Shown in pieces: positions 1 through 8,781 of a stretch of 32,335 nt of DNA. This DNA comes from Alphaproteobacteria bacterium (lineage in GTDB: Bacteria; Pseudomonadota; Alphaproteobacteria; Rickettsiales; Deianiraeaceae), in the NCBI GenBank assembly GCA_025363115.1, contig JANYEN010000014.1, forward strand, positions 1-32,335, in the 5' to 3' direction. The first letter of the stretch is position 1. Each line of letters opens with the position of its first letter. The notes under the pieces were generated by a model. It worked only from the letters and a program-made list of their open reading frames with translations, did no database searches and was not told the origin of the DNA. The translations under genes were made by a program, and so were the position numbers.

Positions 1-77
1 ATAAAAATTTTAAGTTTTAATTTAGTAATTAAATTTAAATGTCAATATTGGTCTAAAAAAGTTAAATTTATATTTAA

Positions 78-677
78 TTAAGCAACTAAATTATATGCCA
101 AGCCAAACATTAAAAATGCCATTGTAAAATCTAAAATTTTCCAAGTTATTGGTTTATGAAAAATATGAGCAATTTTTTTAGAAAAATATCCTAAGCTAAA
201 AAACCAAATAACCGAAGCTAGCATACATCCTATAGCAAAACTTATTTTATTAATATCTTGATATTTGGTGCTCATGGCTCCTATTACAACTATGCAGTCT
301 AGCCAAGCTTGCGGATTAATTATGCTTACCAGCAAAACAGCCCAAACAATATTATTAGATTTATGTTTTTGATTGACAGTGTTCAGCGAATGATTTTTTG
401 TAACTGCATTATTTAATAGTTTAGAGCCATAAAATAATAAAAAAATCGCTCCAAATCTTTGAAATAATTTTATATGTTCTGGGTTGCTAAATAGTATTGT
501 GTTTACTCCAAAAATGCCAAGACTAATCATTGCAATATCACAAAGTGAGCATGCCAAGCATAATGCTAATATGGGCTTGCCTCTTGTGCCATGATTTAAA
601 ACAAGAACATTTTGCATGCCAATAACGGCAATTTGGCTTATACTTAGCAAAAATCCAGTGCTTAAAGCATGCAACAT
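78..677 (-). CDS. argO: LysE/ArgO-family amino acid exporter
   Basis: A 199-residue hydrophobic protein of about the usual length for LysE/ArgO carriers, which export basic amino acids across the inner membrane. The N-terminus carries the family pattern of a glycine-rich helix with IGMQNVLVLNHG (about residues 19-30, compare the usual IGxQNxxVLxxG). The second half has INPQAWLDCIVV (about 121-132), matching the LNPxxxLDxxV motif of ArgO. About six membrane helices are visible, with a polar lysine-rich loop near residues 93-108. It starts 4 bases after the rho stop codon on the same strand, so it is probably the last gene of the mlaC-ccmA-rho transcript. The substrate (Arg, Lys or an analogue) cannot be read from sequence. 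A second, RhtB-type member of the superfamily lies at 26148. Confidence 0.85.
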   Translation of the reverse strand: MLHALSTGFLLSISQIAVIGMQNVLVLNHGTRGKPILALCLACSLCDIAMISLGIFGVNTILFSNPEHIKLFQRFGAIFLLFYGSKLLNNAVTKNHSLNTVNQKHKSNNIVWAVLLVSIINPQAWLDCIVVIGAMSTKYQDINKISFAIGCMLASVIWFFSLGYFSKKIAHIFHKPITWKILDFTMAFLMFGLAYNLVA

Positions 678-681
678 ACGA

Positions 682-2280
682 TTAGTTATTCATTTTAGCA
701 AAAAATTCGGTGTTATCTTTAGTGGATTTAACCTTAGCTAATAAAAATTCTAAAGCATCAGAACTGCCAGAGGTTTGACCTGACATTTGAGAAATAAGTC
801 TACGTAACATCCAACGTTTTGATAGCATATCTTTGTCCATCATTTCTTCTTCTTTACGAGTTCCCGATTTTACTACGTCAATAGCTGGGAATAACCTACG
901 ATCAGCTGATTTTCTATCCAAAACAATTTCGCTATTGCCAGTGCCTTTAAATTCTTCAAAAATAACCTCATCCATCTTAGACCCCGTTTCAATCAAAGCA
1001 GTGCTAATTATTGTTAGTGATCCTGCTTCTTCGGTGTTTCGGGCTGCTCCAAAAAATCTTTTAGGGCGTTGTAAAGCATTGGCGTCAACTCCTCCAGTTA
1101 AAACTTTCCCTGAAGAAGGAACTACGGTGTTATAAGCTCTAGCCAACCTAGTTATTGAATCTAATAAAATGACTACATCTCTACCGTTTTCAACCAATCT
1201 TTTAGCTTTAGCAACTACAATTTCTGCTAAAGCCACATGTCTAATTGCAGGTTCATCAAAAGTTGAGCTAACTACCTCTCCTTTAATCGACCTAATCATA
1301 TCGGTTACTTCTTCTGGACGTTCGTCGATAAGCAAGGCTATTAAATAAATTTCAGGATGGTTTTTTTCGATAGCATAGGCAATATTATGCAAAAAAACTG
1401 TTTTTCCAGTTCTTGGGGGAGCTACAATAATTGCTCTTTGACCTTTTCCAATCGGAGCTACCAAATCAATAATTCTGGTAGAAATATCTGACTGATCTTT
1501 TACTGAAGAAGAGACATCAAAATTAAGTTTTTCCTTTGGATAAAGCGGAGTTAAATTGTCAAAATTGATTTTATTTCGCTGGCTTCCTATTTCTCCTCCG
1601 TTTAAATCAATAATACGTAAAATAGAAAAATATTTTTCGGTGCGTTTAGGGTCTCTAACATATCCGCTTATTTCGTCCCCAGTTCTTAAGCCAAATTTTT
1701 TAATTTGATTTTGAGAAACATATATATCATCGGGTGAAGGAACGTAATTATTATCAACGCCACGTAAAAATCCAAATCCCTCAGATACCACTTCTAGTAC
1801 TCCTTTGCCCATTATTACTTCTCCTTTAGCGGCCGCTTTGCGTAAAATAGCGCATACAATATCTTGTTTTAGCATTCTGCTAATGTTGCCTACCTCGTAT
1901 TCTTCTGCCATTTTTAAAATTTCTGCCATTTTTCGTTGGCGAAGTTCATTCATAGATATTATAATGCGATTTTCTAAATTTAACTCTCCTTCTTCAGGTA
2001 AAGTTTCGTAAGATTTAGTCTCATTTTGAGGTTTTAATAATATATCACTATTTTCAACTTGAATATTTTCAGTTGCTTCAGTTATATTTTCAGTTAAAAA
2101 CTCGGAATCAATAGCCTTAGGCTTAGATTCTTCTTCTGATAAATTTGATGATCTGGCTTTAGTAAAATATAGTTTTTTTGAAGGCAAAGGTTTTTCTTTA
2201 TCAATACCGTCAATGTCAAGGTTAAGATCGGTTTGTAAAAAACTTACGCCTTCTATATTAGGAATGGTGTCGGATGGCAT
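682..2280 (-). CDS. rho: Transcription termination factor Rho with long N-terminal extension
   Basis: Hexameric RNA helicase that ends transcription at Rho-dependent sites. Residues from about 110 align with the start of ordinary Rho (MNELRQRKM region, then the Rho-N helices). The RNA-binding cold-shock domain has GFGFLR at 168-173. The P-loop APPRTGKT is at 287-294, and the Walker B region [16 protein letters not shown] and the Q- and R-loops follow. The core is thus about 423 residues, close to the 419 of E. coli Rho. Ahead of it lies a roughly 109-residue acidic, low-complexity extension rich in Glu, Asn and Ser. The frame is open throughout, so I keep the start at 2280. The internal ATG at 1953 is a possible alternative, but neither start has a clear Shine-Dalgarno sequence. 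Downstream argO is 4 bases away. Confidence 0.96.
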   Translation of the reverse strand: MPSDTIPNIEGVSFLQTDLNLDIDGIDKEKPLPSKKLYFTKARSSNLSEEESKPKAIDSEFLTENITEATENIQVENSDILLKPQNETKSYETLPEEGELNLENRIIISMNELRQRKMAEILKMAEEYEVGNISRMLKQDIVCAILRKAAAKGEVIMGKGVLEVVSEGFGFLRGVDNNYVPSPDDIYVSQNQIKKFGLRTGDEISGYVRDPKRTEKYFSILRIIDLNGGEIGSQRNKINFDNLTPLYPKEKLNFDVSSSVKDQSDISTRIIDLVAPIGKGQRAIIVAPPRTGKTVFLHNIAYAIEKNHPEIYLIALLIDERPEEVTDMIRSIKGEVVSSTFDEPAIRHVALAEIVVAKAKRLVENGRDVVILLDSITRLARAYNTVVPSSGKVLTGGVDANALQRPKRFFGAARNTEEAGSLTIISTALIETGSKMDEVIFEEFKGTGNSEIVLDRKSADRRLFPAIDVVKSGTRKEEEMMDKDMLSKRWMLRRLISQMSGQTSGSSDALEFLLAKVKSTKDNTEFFAKMNN

Positions 2281-2387
2281 ATATTTTTGTTTAAGTTAAA
2301 TATAGATTTGGATATAAATATTTGGGATTTATAAGAATATAATTTATAATGTATATATTAAAATAATTGTCAACGAAACTTTTAAAT

Positions 2388-2993
2388 CTACTGCAAATAA
2401 ATTTCATGATTTTTTATATCATCTAAATAATCACTATGAGAGGTATAAAATATAATACCATTATTTTTAACTCTTTGAATTATAATATTTTTTAATAATC
2501 CCAAAGATTCTGAATCTAAGTAACTATCAATTTCATCTATAATCCATATATTGGCAGGGCAAACAATAAGTCTAGATAATGCTATTTTACGTTTAAAACC
2601 CGATGAAAGAGTATTAATTATTGAATTATTATATTTTTCTAGAGAAAACACTGCTACTCCAGCATTCGTTAAATCGATTCCTGACCATCTTTTGGACCAA
2701 ATTTGCAAATTTTGCTTTACGGTCAAATCTTCATATAAGCCATTTTGTGCAAATAATATTTGAGTATTTCTCTTAAATTCTTCTTTATTATATTTTAAAT
2801 CATAATTATTAATAAAAACTTTACCACTATAATTATCAGAAAGTCCGCAGATTATTTTAATAAGACTAGTTTTGCCTACACCGTTAGCACCAGAAATTTT
2901 TATTAATGAACAAAAGCCTGCTATTATATTTATTGGCGCAAAAGAAGCGATTTTACTAGCTATGTTAACTAGCTTTATCATTTTTATCGACAA
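2388..2993 (-). CDS. ccmA: Haem exporter ATP-binding protein CcmA
   Basis: A 201-residue ABC ATPase of the short CcmA type, which with CcmB, CcmC and CcmD releases haem-loaded CcmE for cytochrome c maturation. The Walker A GANGVGKTS is at about residues 35-43. The signature TLSSGFKRKIALSRLI is a weakened form of the usual LSxGQxRRxALAR, and the Walker B reads IWIIDEID where DEP is usual. The H-loop is TSHSD. The short length and the LSSGxKRKxxLSRL signature favour CcmA over other ABC ATPases. It overlaps the small upstream membrane protein by 29 bases. Its partner ccmB is about 21 kb away at 24334, so the system is scattered rather than in one operon, as is usual in Rickettsiales. Confidence 0.8.
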   Translation of the reverse strand: MSIKMIKLVNIASKIASFAPINIIAGFCSLIKISGANGVGKTSLIKIICGLSDNYSGKVFINNYDLKYNKEEFKRNTQILFAQNGLYEDLTVKQNLQIWSKRWSGIDLTNAGVAVFSLEKYNNSIINTLSSGFKRKIALSRLIVCPANIWIIDEIDSYLDSESLGLLKNIIIQRVKNNGIIFYTSHSDYLDDIKNHEIYLQ

Positions 2994-3162
2994 TAAGAAC
3001 GTTTATCTTTTTTTCTAATTCTTCAACTCTATAAATAATTTGCTGATTTTGCCTATTTTGTTTAGTAGAAATATTAACCATAAAATATAAAATTGCCACA
3101 ATAGCCAATGAAAATACTAAAAATATCATAAATTTATGCTCAATTACTTTTGTTGTCTTCAA
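2965..3162 (-). CDS. Small single-helix coiled-coil protein, possible CcmD
   Basis: A 65-residue protein with a short polar N-terminus, one membrane helix (about residues 12-29, MIFLVFSLAIVAILYFMV) and a charged heptad-like tail (about 32-60, with VEELEKKINVL). This layout of one helix followed by a coil, together with its position directly upstream of and overlapping ccmA, fits CcmD, the small membrane partner of the CcmABC haem exporter. CcmD is too short and variable to be sure from sequence alone, so this rests mainly on context. Its start lies inside the 3' end of mlaC (23-base overlap). An alternative start is the Met at residue 12, just before the helix. Confidence 0.45.
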   Translation of the reverse strand: MKTTKVIEHKFMIFLVFSLAIVAILYFMVNISTKQNRQNQQIIYRVEELEKKINVLIVDKNDKAS

Positions 3163-3784
3163 TCATTTTTTTTAAATGTTCATTTAAAGAATCTATACCA
3201 TGAGAATCTATGTAAGAACTAAATTGATTGCGATACGCAACTGCTACGCTCATTCCTTCTATAATTATATCCATAATTTTAAATTTATTATTTTGTAGAT
3301 CGGTATTGGTAATTACCATTTTAACTTCTATTTTAGATTTTCTTTTACTTTCAATAAAAAAAGTTATTAAATCGTCGGTGTCATTTAATCTTATAGTCCT
3401 GTTTTCAAAGGATATTGCCTCTTTAGAAAGATGTTGAGCTATTGAAAATTTGCTGACCAAATTTTGACATAAAAGCTCTTTATAAAGTATAACAAATTTT
3501 TTGAAATCTTCGGCTTTCATGGACCTAGCTTTTATTCCTAAAGCTAATTTGGCATTCCATTCAAAATCTATTTCTTGTTCTATTATTTTTGTAGTTTTAA
3601 AAGTTTTTTGATCTTTATTATCGCTGGATTTTATAGTTTTAAAAATAGTATCAATTATATGTTCAGCATATTCTAATTTTTTTTGTTGGGTGGCATTGTT
3701 TGTTGCATTAGCATTAATTATAAAAATTACTAAAAAACAATGTGTTATTAAAAATTTAACCATAAAACTAAAATTAACATCCAA
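3140..3784 (-). CDS. mlaC: Periplasmic phospholipid-transport protein MlaC (Ttg2D)
   Basis: A 214-residue exported protein of the MlaC/Ttg2D family, which carries phospholipid across the periplasm between the outer-membrane MlaA complex and the inner-membrane MlaFEDB transporter. An N-terminal signal peptide is visible (MVKFLITHCFLVIF, cleavage probably after NANA near residue 27). The family core is recognisable in FKKFVILYKELL and in the C-terminal block KIMDIIIEGMSVAVAYRNQF (about 173-192), matching the usual VxDVxIxGVSLxxxxRxxF of MlaC. No other mla gene is in the window. It is the first gene of the leftward group (mlaC, small protein, ccmA, rho, argO) and faces away from lolD. Confidence 0.87.
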   Translation of the reverse strand: MDVNFSFMVKFLITHCFLVIFIINANATNNATQQKKLEYAEHIIDTIFKTIKSSDNKDQKTFKTTKIIEQEIDFEWNAKLALGIKARSMKAEDFKKFVILYKELLCQNLVSKFSIAQHLSKEAISFENRTIRLNDTDDLITFFIESKRKSKIEVKMVITNTDLQNNKFKIMDIIIEGMSVAVAYRNQFSSYIDSHGIDSLNEHLKKMIEDNKSN

Positions 3785-3896
3785 GATATTTTTGGTAGTT
3801 TATTATTAAATTAAAGGCAACAAATAATTTCTTTTGCATTTTAAATAAAAAGTGTTTGTTCTTGAAACAATTTATTAATAGCTTTTACTATAAAAT

Positions 3897-4562
3897 ATGA
3901 TCATTGAAGCTATAAATATTAGCAAGAATTATAAAGGACTAGAAGAATATTGTGTATTTTTTGATTTGAATATATCTATTAATGAAGGAGAAATCTCTGG
4001 AATAGTAGGTAATTCGGGTTGCGGAAAAACCACTCTTTTGCAAGTTTTAGGATTAATAGATAAGCCCAGCAAAGGATCAATTAAATTTAATAATAAAGAA
4101 ATAACCGAAAGCGATATACCGTTAATTTTAGCCCGTGATATATCTTTTATATATCAATTACATCATTTATTGCCTGAATTTTCCATTTTAGAAAATATAA
4201 CAATTTCTCAAACAATCGCTGGCTTAAATAATAAAATTGCTAAACAAAATGCAATAGAAATACTTGATAAATTAAACTTGTTAGACAAAAAAAATCATAA
4301 ACCTCATATGCTTTCAGGAGGTGAAAGACAAAGAGCGGCGATAGCCAGAGCTGTTGCCAAAAGACCAAAAATAATTTTTGCTGATGAGCCCACTGGTAAT
4401 TTAGACCCAGAAAATGCCCAAAATGCCTTTGATTTAATGATAAAAATAGCCAAAAATTGTGGTTGCGCAATTTTTTATGTAACTCATAATCATGATTTTA
4501 TCTCAAAATTTGAACGTTGTTATACTATAAAAAATAAACAATTAATTAGCTTAAAACAATGA
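3897..4562 (+). CDS. lolD: Lipoprotein-releasing ABC ATPase LolD
   Basis: A 221-residue ATPase of the LolCDE complex, which extracts lipoproteins from the inner membrane and hands them to LolA. Walker A is GNSGCGKTT (38-46), the signature is LSGGERQRAAIARA and Walker B is IIFADEPTGNLD, with the TH of the H-loop in YVTHNHD. The segment FIYQLHHLLPEFSILENI is the LolD form of the Q-loop region (usual FVYQxHHLLPEFxALENV), which separates it from the close relatives MacB and FtsE. LolC and LolE are not in the window. It begins the rightward gene cluster, and its stop overlaps the next start (ATGA at 4559). Confidence 0.95.
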   Translation: MIIEAINISKNYKGLEEYCVFFDLNISINEGEISGIVGNSGCGKTTLLQVLGLIDKPSKGSIKFNNKEITESDIPLILARDISFIYQLHHLLPEFSILENITISQTIAGLNNKIAKQNAIEILDKLNLLDKKNHKPHMLSGGERQRAAIARAVAKRPKIIFADEPTGNLDPENAQNAFDLMIKIAKNCGCAIFYVTHNHDFISKFERCYTIKNKQLISLKQ

Positions 4563-5449
4563 AATCTATTTTTGCTTTTTTTGCTGTTTGCTTTTCTTGG
4601 TCGTTTAGTTGGTTTGCTATTAAAATACAAACTCTTTCTTTTGTTAGCCCCTATGTTTCTATTTTTTATCGTTGTTTTGGAGCAGGAGTGATAATGTTTT
4701 TAATTTTGTTGTTATGTAAGCAAAAAATAAAAATTACCAAAAGTGAGTTTAAAAGTTTTGTTTTTATTGGCTTAATTAATGGGTGTTTTAACTTTATTTT
4801 TGTATATAAAGCATGCGATTATGTGCCTAGTGGAATTGTTGCCACAATGTCGGCAAGTACGGTTTTTATAAGCGAGTTTTTAATGTCGTTATATCAAAAA
4901 AGAAAACCTAATTTAATAATTTTAATAACAAGTATAACGGGCGGAATAGGAATGTATATTATGTTTCAGCATAATATATCGAATCAAAATTTTGATGCTT
5001 CTAGGTTTGCAATAGGTATTTTATTTTGCTTAATTGCTAATCTAGCCCTGTCTTTTAATTATATTATTGTTGCTATAAACCATAGAAAACATCAGACAAA
5101 TCCTTTTCTATCGTTAGCTTATAGCGCAATTATTACTGGGCTAGTTATTTTGCTTATTGGGTTAGCAATTGAAAAACAAGTTACATTTGATTTTAATAAA
5201 AAATATATTTTATCTCTTTTATATCTTATATTTTTTGCCTCTATAATTGCATATTCTAGCATATATTATTTGAATACTACTATTGGTCCTGCTAAAACAG
5301 GCTACACCGCTTTAATTTATACCCCATCTTCAATGATTATTTCTACTCTTTTTGAAGGATGGAAATGGCATTTTACAGGCACGGTTGGCATAATTATTAT
5401 TTTATTAAGTGTTATTTTTGGGTTGAAAGCAAAAGAGAAAATAATTTAG
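4559..5449 (+). CDS. EamA/DMT-superfamily transporter
   Basis: A 296-residue protein with about ten hydrophobic helices arranged as two repeats of five, the layout of EamA (drug/metabolite transporter) carriers. The first repeat opens with FAVCFSWSFSWFAIKI and contains ACDYVPSGIVATMSASTVFI, matching the usual AlxytsaxxaaxlxxlxPvf of EamA domains. The second repeat has TIGPAKTGYTALIYTPSSMI, its equivalent. Members export or import amino acids, nucleotides or S-adenosylmethionine, and the substrate here is unknown. It overlaps lolD by four bases and lies 10 bases before the CysQ-like gene, so it is probably co-transcribed with both. Confidence 0.85.
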   Translation: MKSIFAFFAVCFSWSFSWFAIKIQTLSFVSPYVSIFYRCFGAGVIMFLILLLCKQKIKITKSEFKSFVFIGLINGCFNFIFVYKACDYVPSGIVATMSASTVFISEFLMSLYQKRKPNLIILITSITGGIGMYIMFQHNISNQNFDASRFAIGILFCLIANLALSFNYIIVAINHRKHQTNPFLSLAYSAIITGLVILLIGLAIEKQVTFDFNKKYILSLLYLIFFASIIAYSSIYYLNTTIGPAKTGYTALIYTPSSMIISTLFEGWKWHFTGTVGIIIILLSVIFGLKAKEKII

Positions 5450-5459
5450 CAAATAAATA

Positions 5460-6251
5460 ATGATTTTCGATTCAAATAAAATAATATTAATGTTAAAAGA
5501 AATTATTAAACTTGGAGAAAAATTAAAAAATATAAGCATAGAAAAAAAGTTCACTACTGAACTAAAATTTGATAACAGCAGAGTAACAAGCGCTGATTTT
5601 TATTCAGACGAACAGATAAAATTAATTATAAAAAATGTTTTTGGTACTTATTTGATACTTTCTGAAGAAGATAGTTTAGACAATCAGCATAAAATTGCCG
5701 ATTATGGCGAATATTTTATTATAGACCCAATAGATGGCACCGAAGCATTTATTGCAGGAGAAGAATTTTGTATAAACATAGCTTATTGTAAAAATAATAT
5801 ACCCATTTTTGGTCTAATTGCCGTTCCTTGGCAAAATATTATTTATTATACCTTTAATAATAATGTATATAGTTTTGATGGTAAAGTATCCTGTAAATTA
5901 GAATCTAAAATTAATAAAAATAGTATAGCTATTGGTAAACGTTCGCATGATAAAAAAAAGTTTGCTCAAATAATATCGCATTTGCCACAAATAGACAATA
6001 TTTTTACTAAAAATGCAGGTATAAAATATTTATCGACCATAATTGGGCTTTCGGGGGCTACAATTAATTTTGGTGCTATAAAAGACTGGGATATAGCCAT
6101 GATTTTTGTAATGGCGAATATTTTTAATTATTATTTATTCGATGGTAAAGGGCAACCCCTTGAATTTGGTAAAAATAATTTTTCTCATGATAACGGAATT
6201 TATCTTATTCAACAAAAAGAAATAGCGAATATAATTTTAAAGATGCTATGA
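5460..6251 (+). CDS. cysQ: 3'(2'),5'-bisphosphate nucleotidase, CysQ type
   Basis: A 263-residue member of the inositol monophosphatase-like, metal-dependent phosphatase family. Metal-binding motifs are visible: SEEDS (usual SEE[DS]), DPIDGTEAFI (the DPIDGTxxF motif) and, near the C-terminus, DWDIAMIFVMANI, a form of the WDxAAxxxIxxxAG motif without the final glycines. The wording DPIDGTEAFIAGEEFCINIA is closest to CysQ, which removes the 3' phosphate from PAP, rather than to SuhB. PAP is a by-product of acyl-carrier-protein synthase and sulfur assimilation. The sulfur pathway is unlikely in a reduced genome, so recycling or housekeeping is the likely role. It overlaps the next start (ATGATG at 6248). 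Confidence 0.85.
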   Translation: MIFDSNKIILMLKEIIKLGEKLKNISIEKKFTTELKFDNSRVTSADFYSDEQIKLIIKNVFGTYLILSEEDSLDNQHKIADYGEYFIIDPIDGTEAFIAGEEFCINIAYCKNNIPIFGLIAVPWQNIIYYTFNNNVYSFDGKVSCKLESKINKNSIAIGKRSHDKKKFAQIISHLPQIDNIFTKNAGIKYLSTIIGLSGATINFGAIKDWDIAMIFVMANIFNYYLFDGKGQPLEFGKNNFSHDNGIYLIQQKEIANIILKML

Positions 6252-7984
6252 TGCCAACTTTAATAAATCCTTTATTAATAATGTATGGAGCTATAGGATT
6301 TGTTATTTTTTATAAATTATGTTTTAGAAATAATTCTTCATTTTCTAAAATTATAATAACCACGGTTTTACTTTTGGGAGTATTTTTTATATTATATTAT
6401 AGTTATAGCAAATTTCATCTCGATATTGGAATTTCTTTTTTGTCTTCATCGAACACAAAAATGTGTTGGGCATTTTGCAATAATCGGTATGCTGTGTTAA
6501 TAGTGTATTTTTTGGCAGTGCTTATGATAGCTACTATTTTATTTAATATAAATTATTCTAAAAAAAGTTTTATTTATTGTGCGTATATATCTTCTGCAAT
6601 AGGAGCTATAACTACTGATAGTCTTTTTTCGGGTTTTATATATTTGGAAATAATGTCAATTTTTTCTATTATTATTATATTATATGATGTTAAAAATAAA
6701 AATATTGGTATAACATATGCTTTAATTCACTGTATTTCTGGAGTATTAATGCTTGTAGGTGTAGTGGGATATGTGCTTAATTCTCAATATATTTTAAATT
6801 CTACTGCTGTTAATTTTTCTACAATTTCATGGGCATGGAAAGCCCCAGCTTTAATATTTTTAATAGGAATGTTGTTAAATTTAGGGGTGCCGCCTTTTTC
6901 TTATGTTATAACCGAATGTTATACAGCTATTGATAGTTTTAGCGCAATTATTTTATCTACCGTTTCAACTAAGATATATTTATTATTTTTTATAAATAAT
7001 ATGATAGGGTTAGAATTTTTATATATAGTGGGAGGAATAATGGTTATATATTCGGGTATTTGCGCTATATTTAACAACGATCTACGAAGAATGATAAACC
7101 ATTGGATGATTTTACATTTAGGAGTTATAATAGCTTTTTGTTCCATATCGGGAGGATTCGAACATGGTATATTAGGCTTTTCGCTATTTATAAATATGAT
7201 ATCTATGTTTAGCGTAAGTTATGGAATCGGCTTTTTATATCAAATATATCCTGATGGGGTACGCAATGTTTCTTTGCTTGGTTTTAGTAAAAAAAATCAA
7301 TTGTTACAAATATTTTTAATAATATTTGTTGTTATAAATATTATTGCCTTTCCAGGAACTTTAGGGTTTTTTTCGGATAGCGTTTTGCATGCCAATCATT
7401 TATTTGTTAATGTTATTCATTTAGTGGAACAATTTTTTTGTTATGTGATAGGAGCTAAAATTATAGTAGGCAGTAATGGTTATTGGAGAAAAAATATTAT
7501 TGTATATACAAATTCAAAATCCGATAACCAAAATTATAATAAATGGATAGGACTAGGATTATTAATTATTGGGGTCAATTTTATTATTTTATATAATATT
7601 AAAAATATTACTTTTATTTTTGTTCAAAAAAATATCAATTATTTTGATAATGTTTATAATATTGGCTATGGAATTATATCTTTATTTATAATATTTTTAT
7701 TAATTAAATTTAAAATTATTAGATCAGGTAAAAAATTTGGTTTTGATTTAATTTGGATATATTATAAAGCGTCTTTGCCTGCTATAAAAATAATCAAACT
7801 TATTGGGGTTACTTTTTATTCTCTTGGCGCTCATATATCTTTTAATATTAATAAAATAATTAAAAAAAGATTTAATATTAAATCATCTACTTATGGATTA
7901 ATTTTTTTTAATGCTGATCAATCTTTTGCTCTTGTAATTTTTATAGGTTTTATTGCTACTTCTTTAATATTTTATTTAATATAA
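6248..7984 (+). CDS. Proton-conducting membrane subunit of the NuoL/M/N-MrpD family (orphan)
   Basis: A 578-residue polytopic protein with at least a dozen membrane helices, of the proton-conducting antiporter family shared by complex I subunits NuoL/M/N and Mrp antiporter subunits A and D. Key family features are visible: a glutamate in the fifth helix region (YLEIMSIFSIIIILYD), the GVPPFSYVITECYTAIDSFS block (usual IPPFHxWLPxAHxxAPxxxS) with the lysine of LSTVSTKIYLLFF, the NDLRRMINHWMILHLG block (usual NDLKRxLAYSSIxxxG) and the FPGTLGFFSD element. It stands between cysQ and dnaQ with no nuo or mrp genes next to it. It may belong to a scattered Mrp-like cation antiporter, as in other Rickettsiales, or be a spare complex I-like subunit. 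I cannot choose between these. Confidence 0.8.
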   Translation: MMPTLINPLLIMYGAIGFVIFYKLCFRNNSSFSKIIITTVLLLGVFFILYYSYSKFHLDIGISFLSSSNTKMCWAFCNNRYAVLIVYFLAVLMIATILFNINYSKKSFIYCAYISSAIGAITTDSLFSGFIYLEIMSIFSIIIILYDVKNKNIGITYALIHCISGVLMLVGVVGYVLNSQYILNSTAVNFSTISWAWKAPALIFLIGMLLNLGVPPFSYVITECYTAIDSFSAIILSTVSTKIYLLFFINNMIGLEFLYIVGGIMVIYSGICAIFNNDLRRMINHWMILHLGVIIAFCSISGGFEHGILGFSLFINMISMFSVSYGIGFLYQIYPDGVRNVSLLGFSKKNQLLQIFLIIFVVINIIAFPGTLGFFSDSVLHANHLFVNVIHLVEQFFCYVIGAKIIVGSNGYWRKNIIVYTNSKSDNQNYNKWIGLGLLIIGVNFIILYNIKNITFIFVQKNINYFDNVYNIGYGIISLFIIFLLIKFKIIRSGKKFGFDLIWIYYKASLPAIKIIKLIGVTFYSLGAHISFNINKIIKKRFNIKSSTYGLIFFNADQSFALVIFIGFIATSLIFYLI

Positions 7985-7986
7985 AA

Positions 7987-8676
7987 ATGAGATACATTTT
8001 TTTAGATACCGAAACTACTGGAATAAGTTATTTAAGTGGCGAAAGAGTTTTTGAAATAGGATGCGTGGAAATGATTAATCGCAAAAAAACTGGACGAACA
8101 TTTAATGAAACTTTAAACCCAGATAAAGCACTTTCGGAAGCTTCTAAGAAAATTTGTAAAGTAGAAGATGATGCTTTAATTAATAAGCCCCGTTTTGGAG
8201 ATATTGTGGATAAATTTTTAGAATTTTTGAAAAGCGATCAAGAAACAATTATATTGGCTCATAATTCTGATTTTGATATTGGTTTTTTAAATAATGAATT
8301 GTCCCTTGTTAATAAACCATCTTTAAATGATTTTAAAATTGTTGATACTCTAAAGTTAGCTAGAATAAAGTTTCCAGGTGGTCAAGCTAGTTTAAATGCT
8401 TTAGCTAAAAAATTTGATATTGATTTGTCGGAGCGTAAAGACCAGGGACACGGTGCTTTACTTGATGCAGATTTATTGGCGGACGTTTTTTTAAAAATGT
8501 GCAATCAAGATGATGATAATTTTATAATAAAAACTGATAACGAAATTTTATTTTTTGGGATACACAAACATGATAAAATCTTGCCAGAAAGAAAATTTGA
8601 AACTACCGATAATGAGATTGTATTGCATAAAAAGCTATTAGCAAATATAAAAGCAGAAATATGGGACGTGGTTTAA
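7987..8676 (+). CDS. dnaQ: DNA polymerase III epsilon subunit (3'-5' proofreading exonuclease)
   Basis: A 229-residue DEDDh exonuclease that proofreads for the replicative polymerase. ExoI is LDTETTG (metal ligands D7 and E9), ExoII is HNSDFDIGFLN, and ExoIII is DQGHGALLDADLLADVFL with the general-base His and last Asp. This is the exact epsilon-type wording (HGALLDAxLLAxVYL). After about residue 180 comes a short tail, where the polymerase-alpha contact would lie. Here it is divergent and ends with a lysine-rich helix. It begins 2 bases after the upstream membrane-protein gene. Members of this family are often next to coaE in alphaproteobacteria, and here they are separated only by murA and a small lipoprotein gene. 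Confidence 0.95.
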   Translation: MRYIFLDTETTGISYLSGERVFEIGCVEMINRKKTGRTFNETLNPDKALSEASKKICKVEDDALINKPRFGDIVDKFLEFLKSDQETIILAHNSDFDIGFLNNELSLVNKPSLNDFKIVDTLKLARIKFPGGQASLNALAKKFDIDLSERKDQGHGALLDADLLADVFLKMCNQDDDNFIIKTDNEILFFGIHKHDKILPERKFETTDNEIVLHKKLLANIKAEIWDVV

Positions 8677-8781
8677 AAAGTTAGTAAAATAAAATTATAA
8701 TTTTTATTGTTTTGGTAGCTAAAAAATAAGTTGCCTATTATTTTTTGAATTATAAATTTCAACAATTTGGTTATTATTTAT

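Noticed and set aside
3862-3894. Possible promoter directly before lolD
   Set aside because: TTGAAA is followed by only poor -10 matches at suitable spacing, and transcription would begin at the start codon.
8767-8781. TTG start 15 bases before murA
   Set aside because: Adds five residues not seen in MurA; the ATG at 8782 gives K22 and N23 at the usual numbers.
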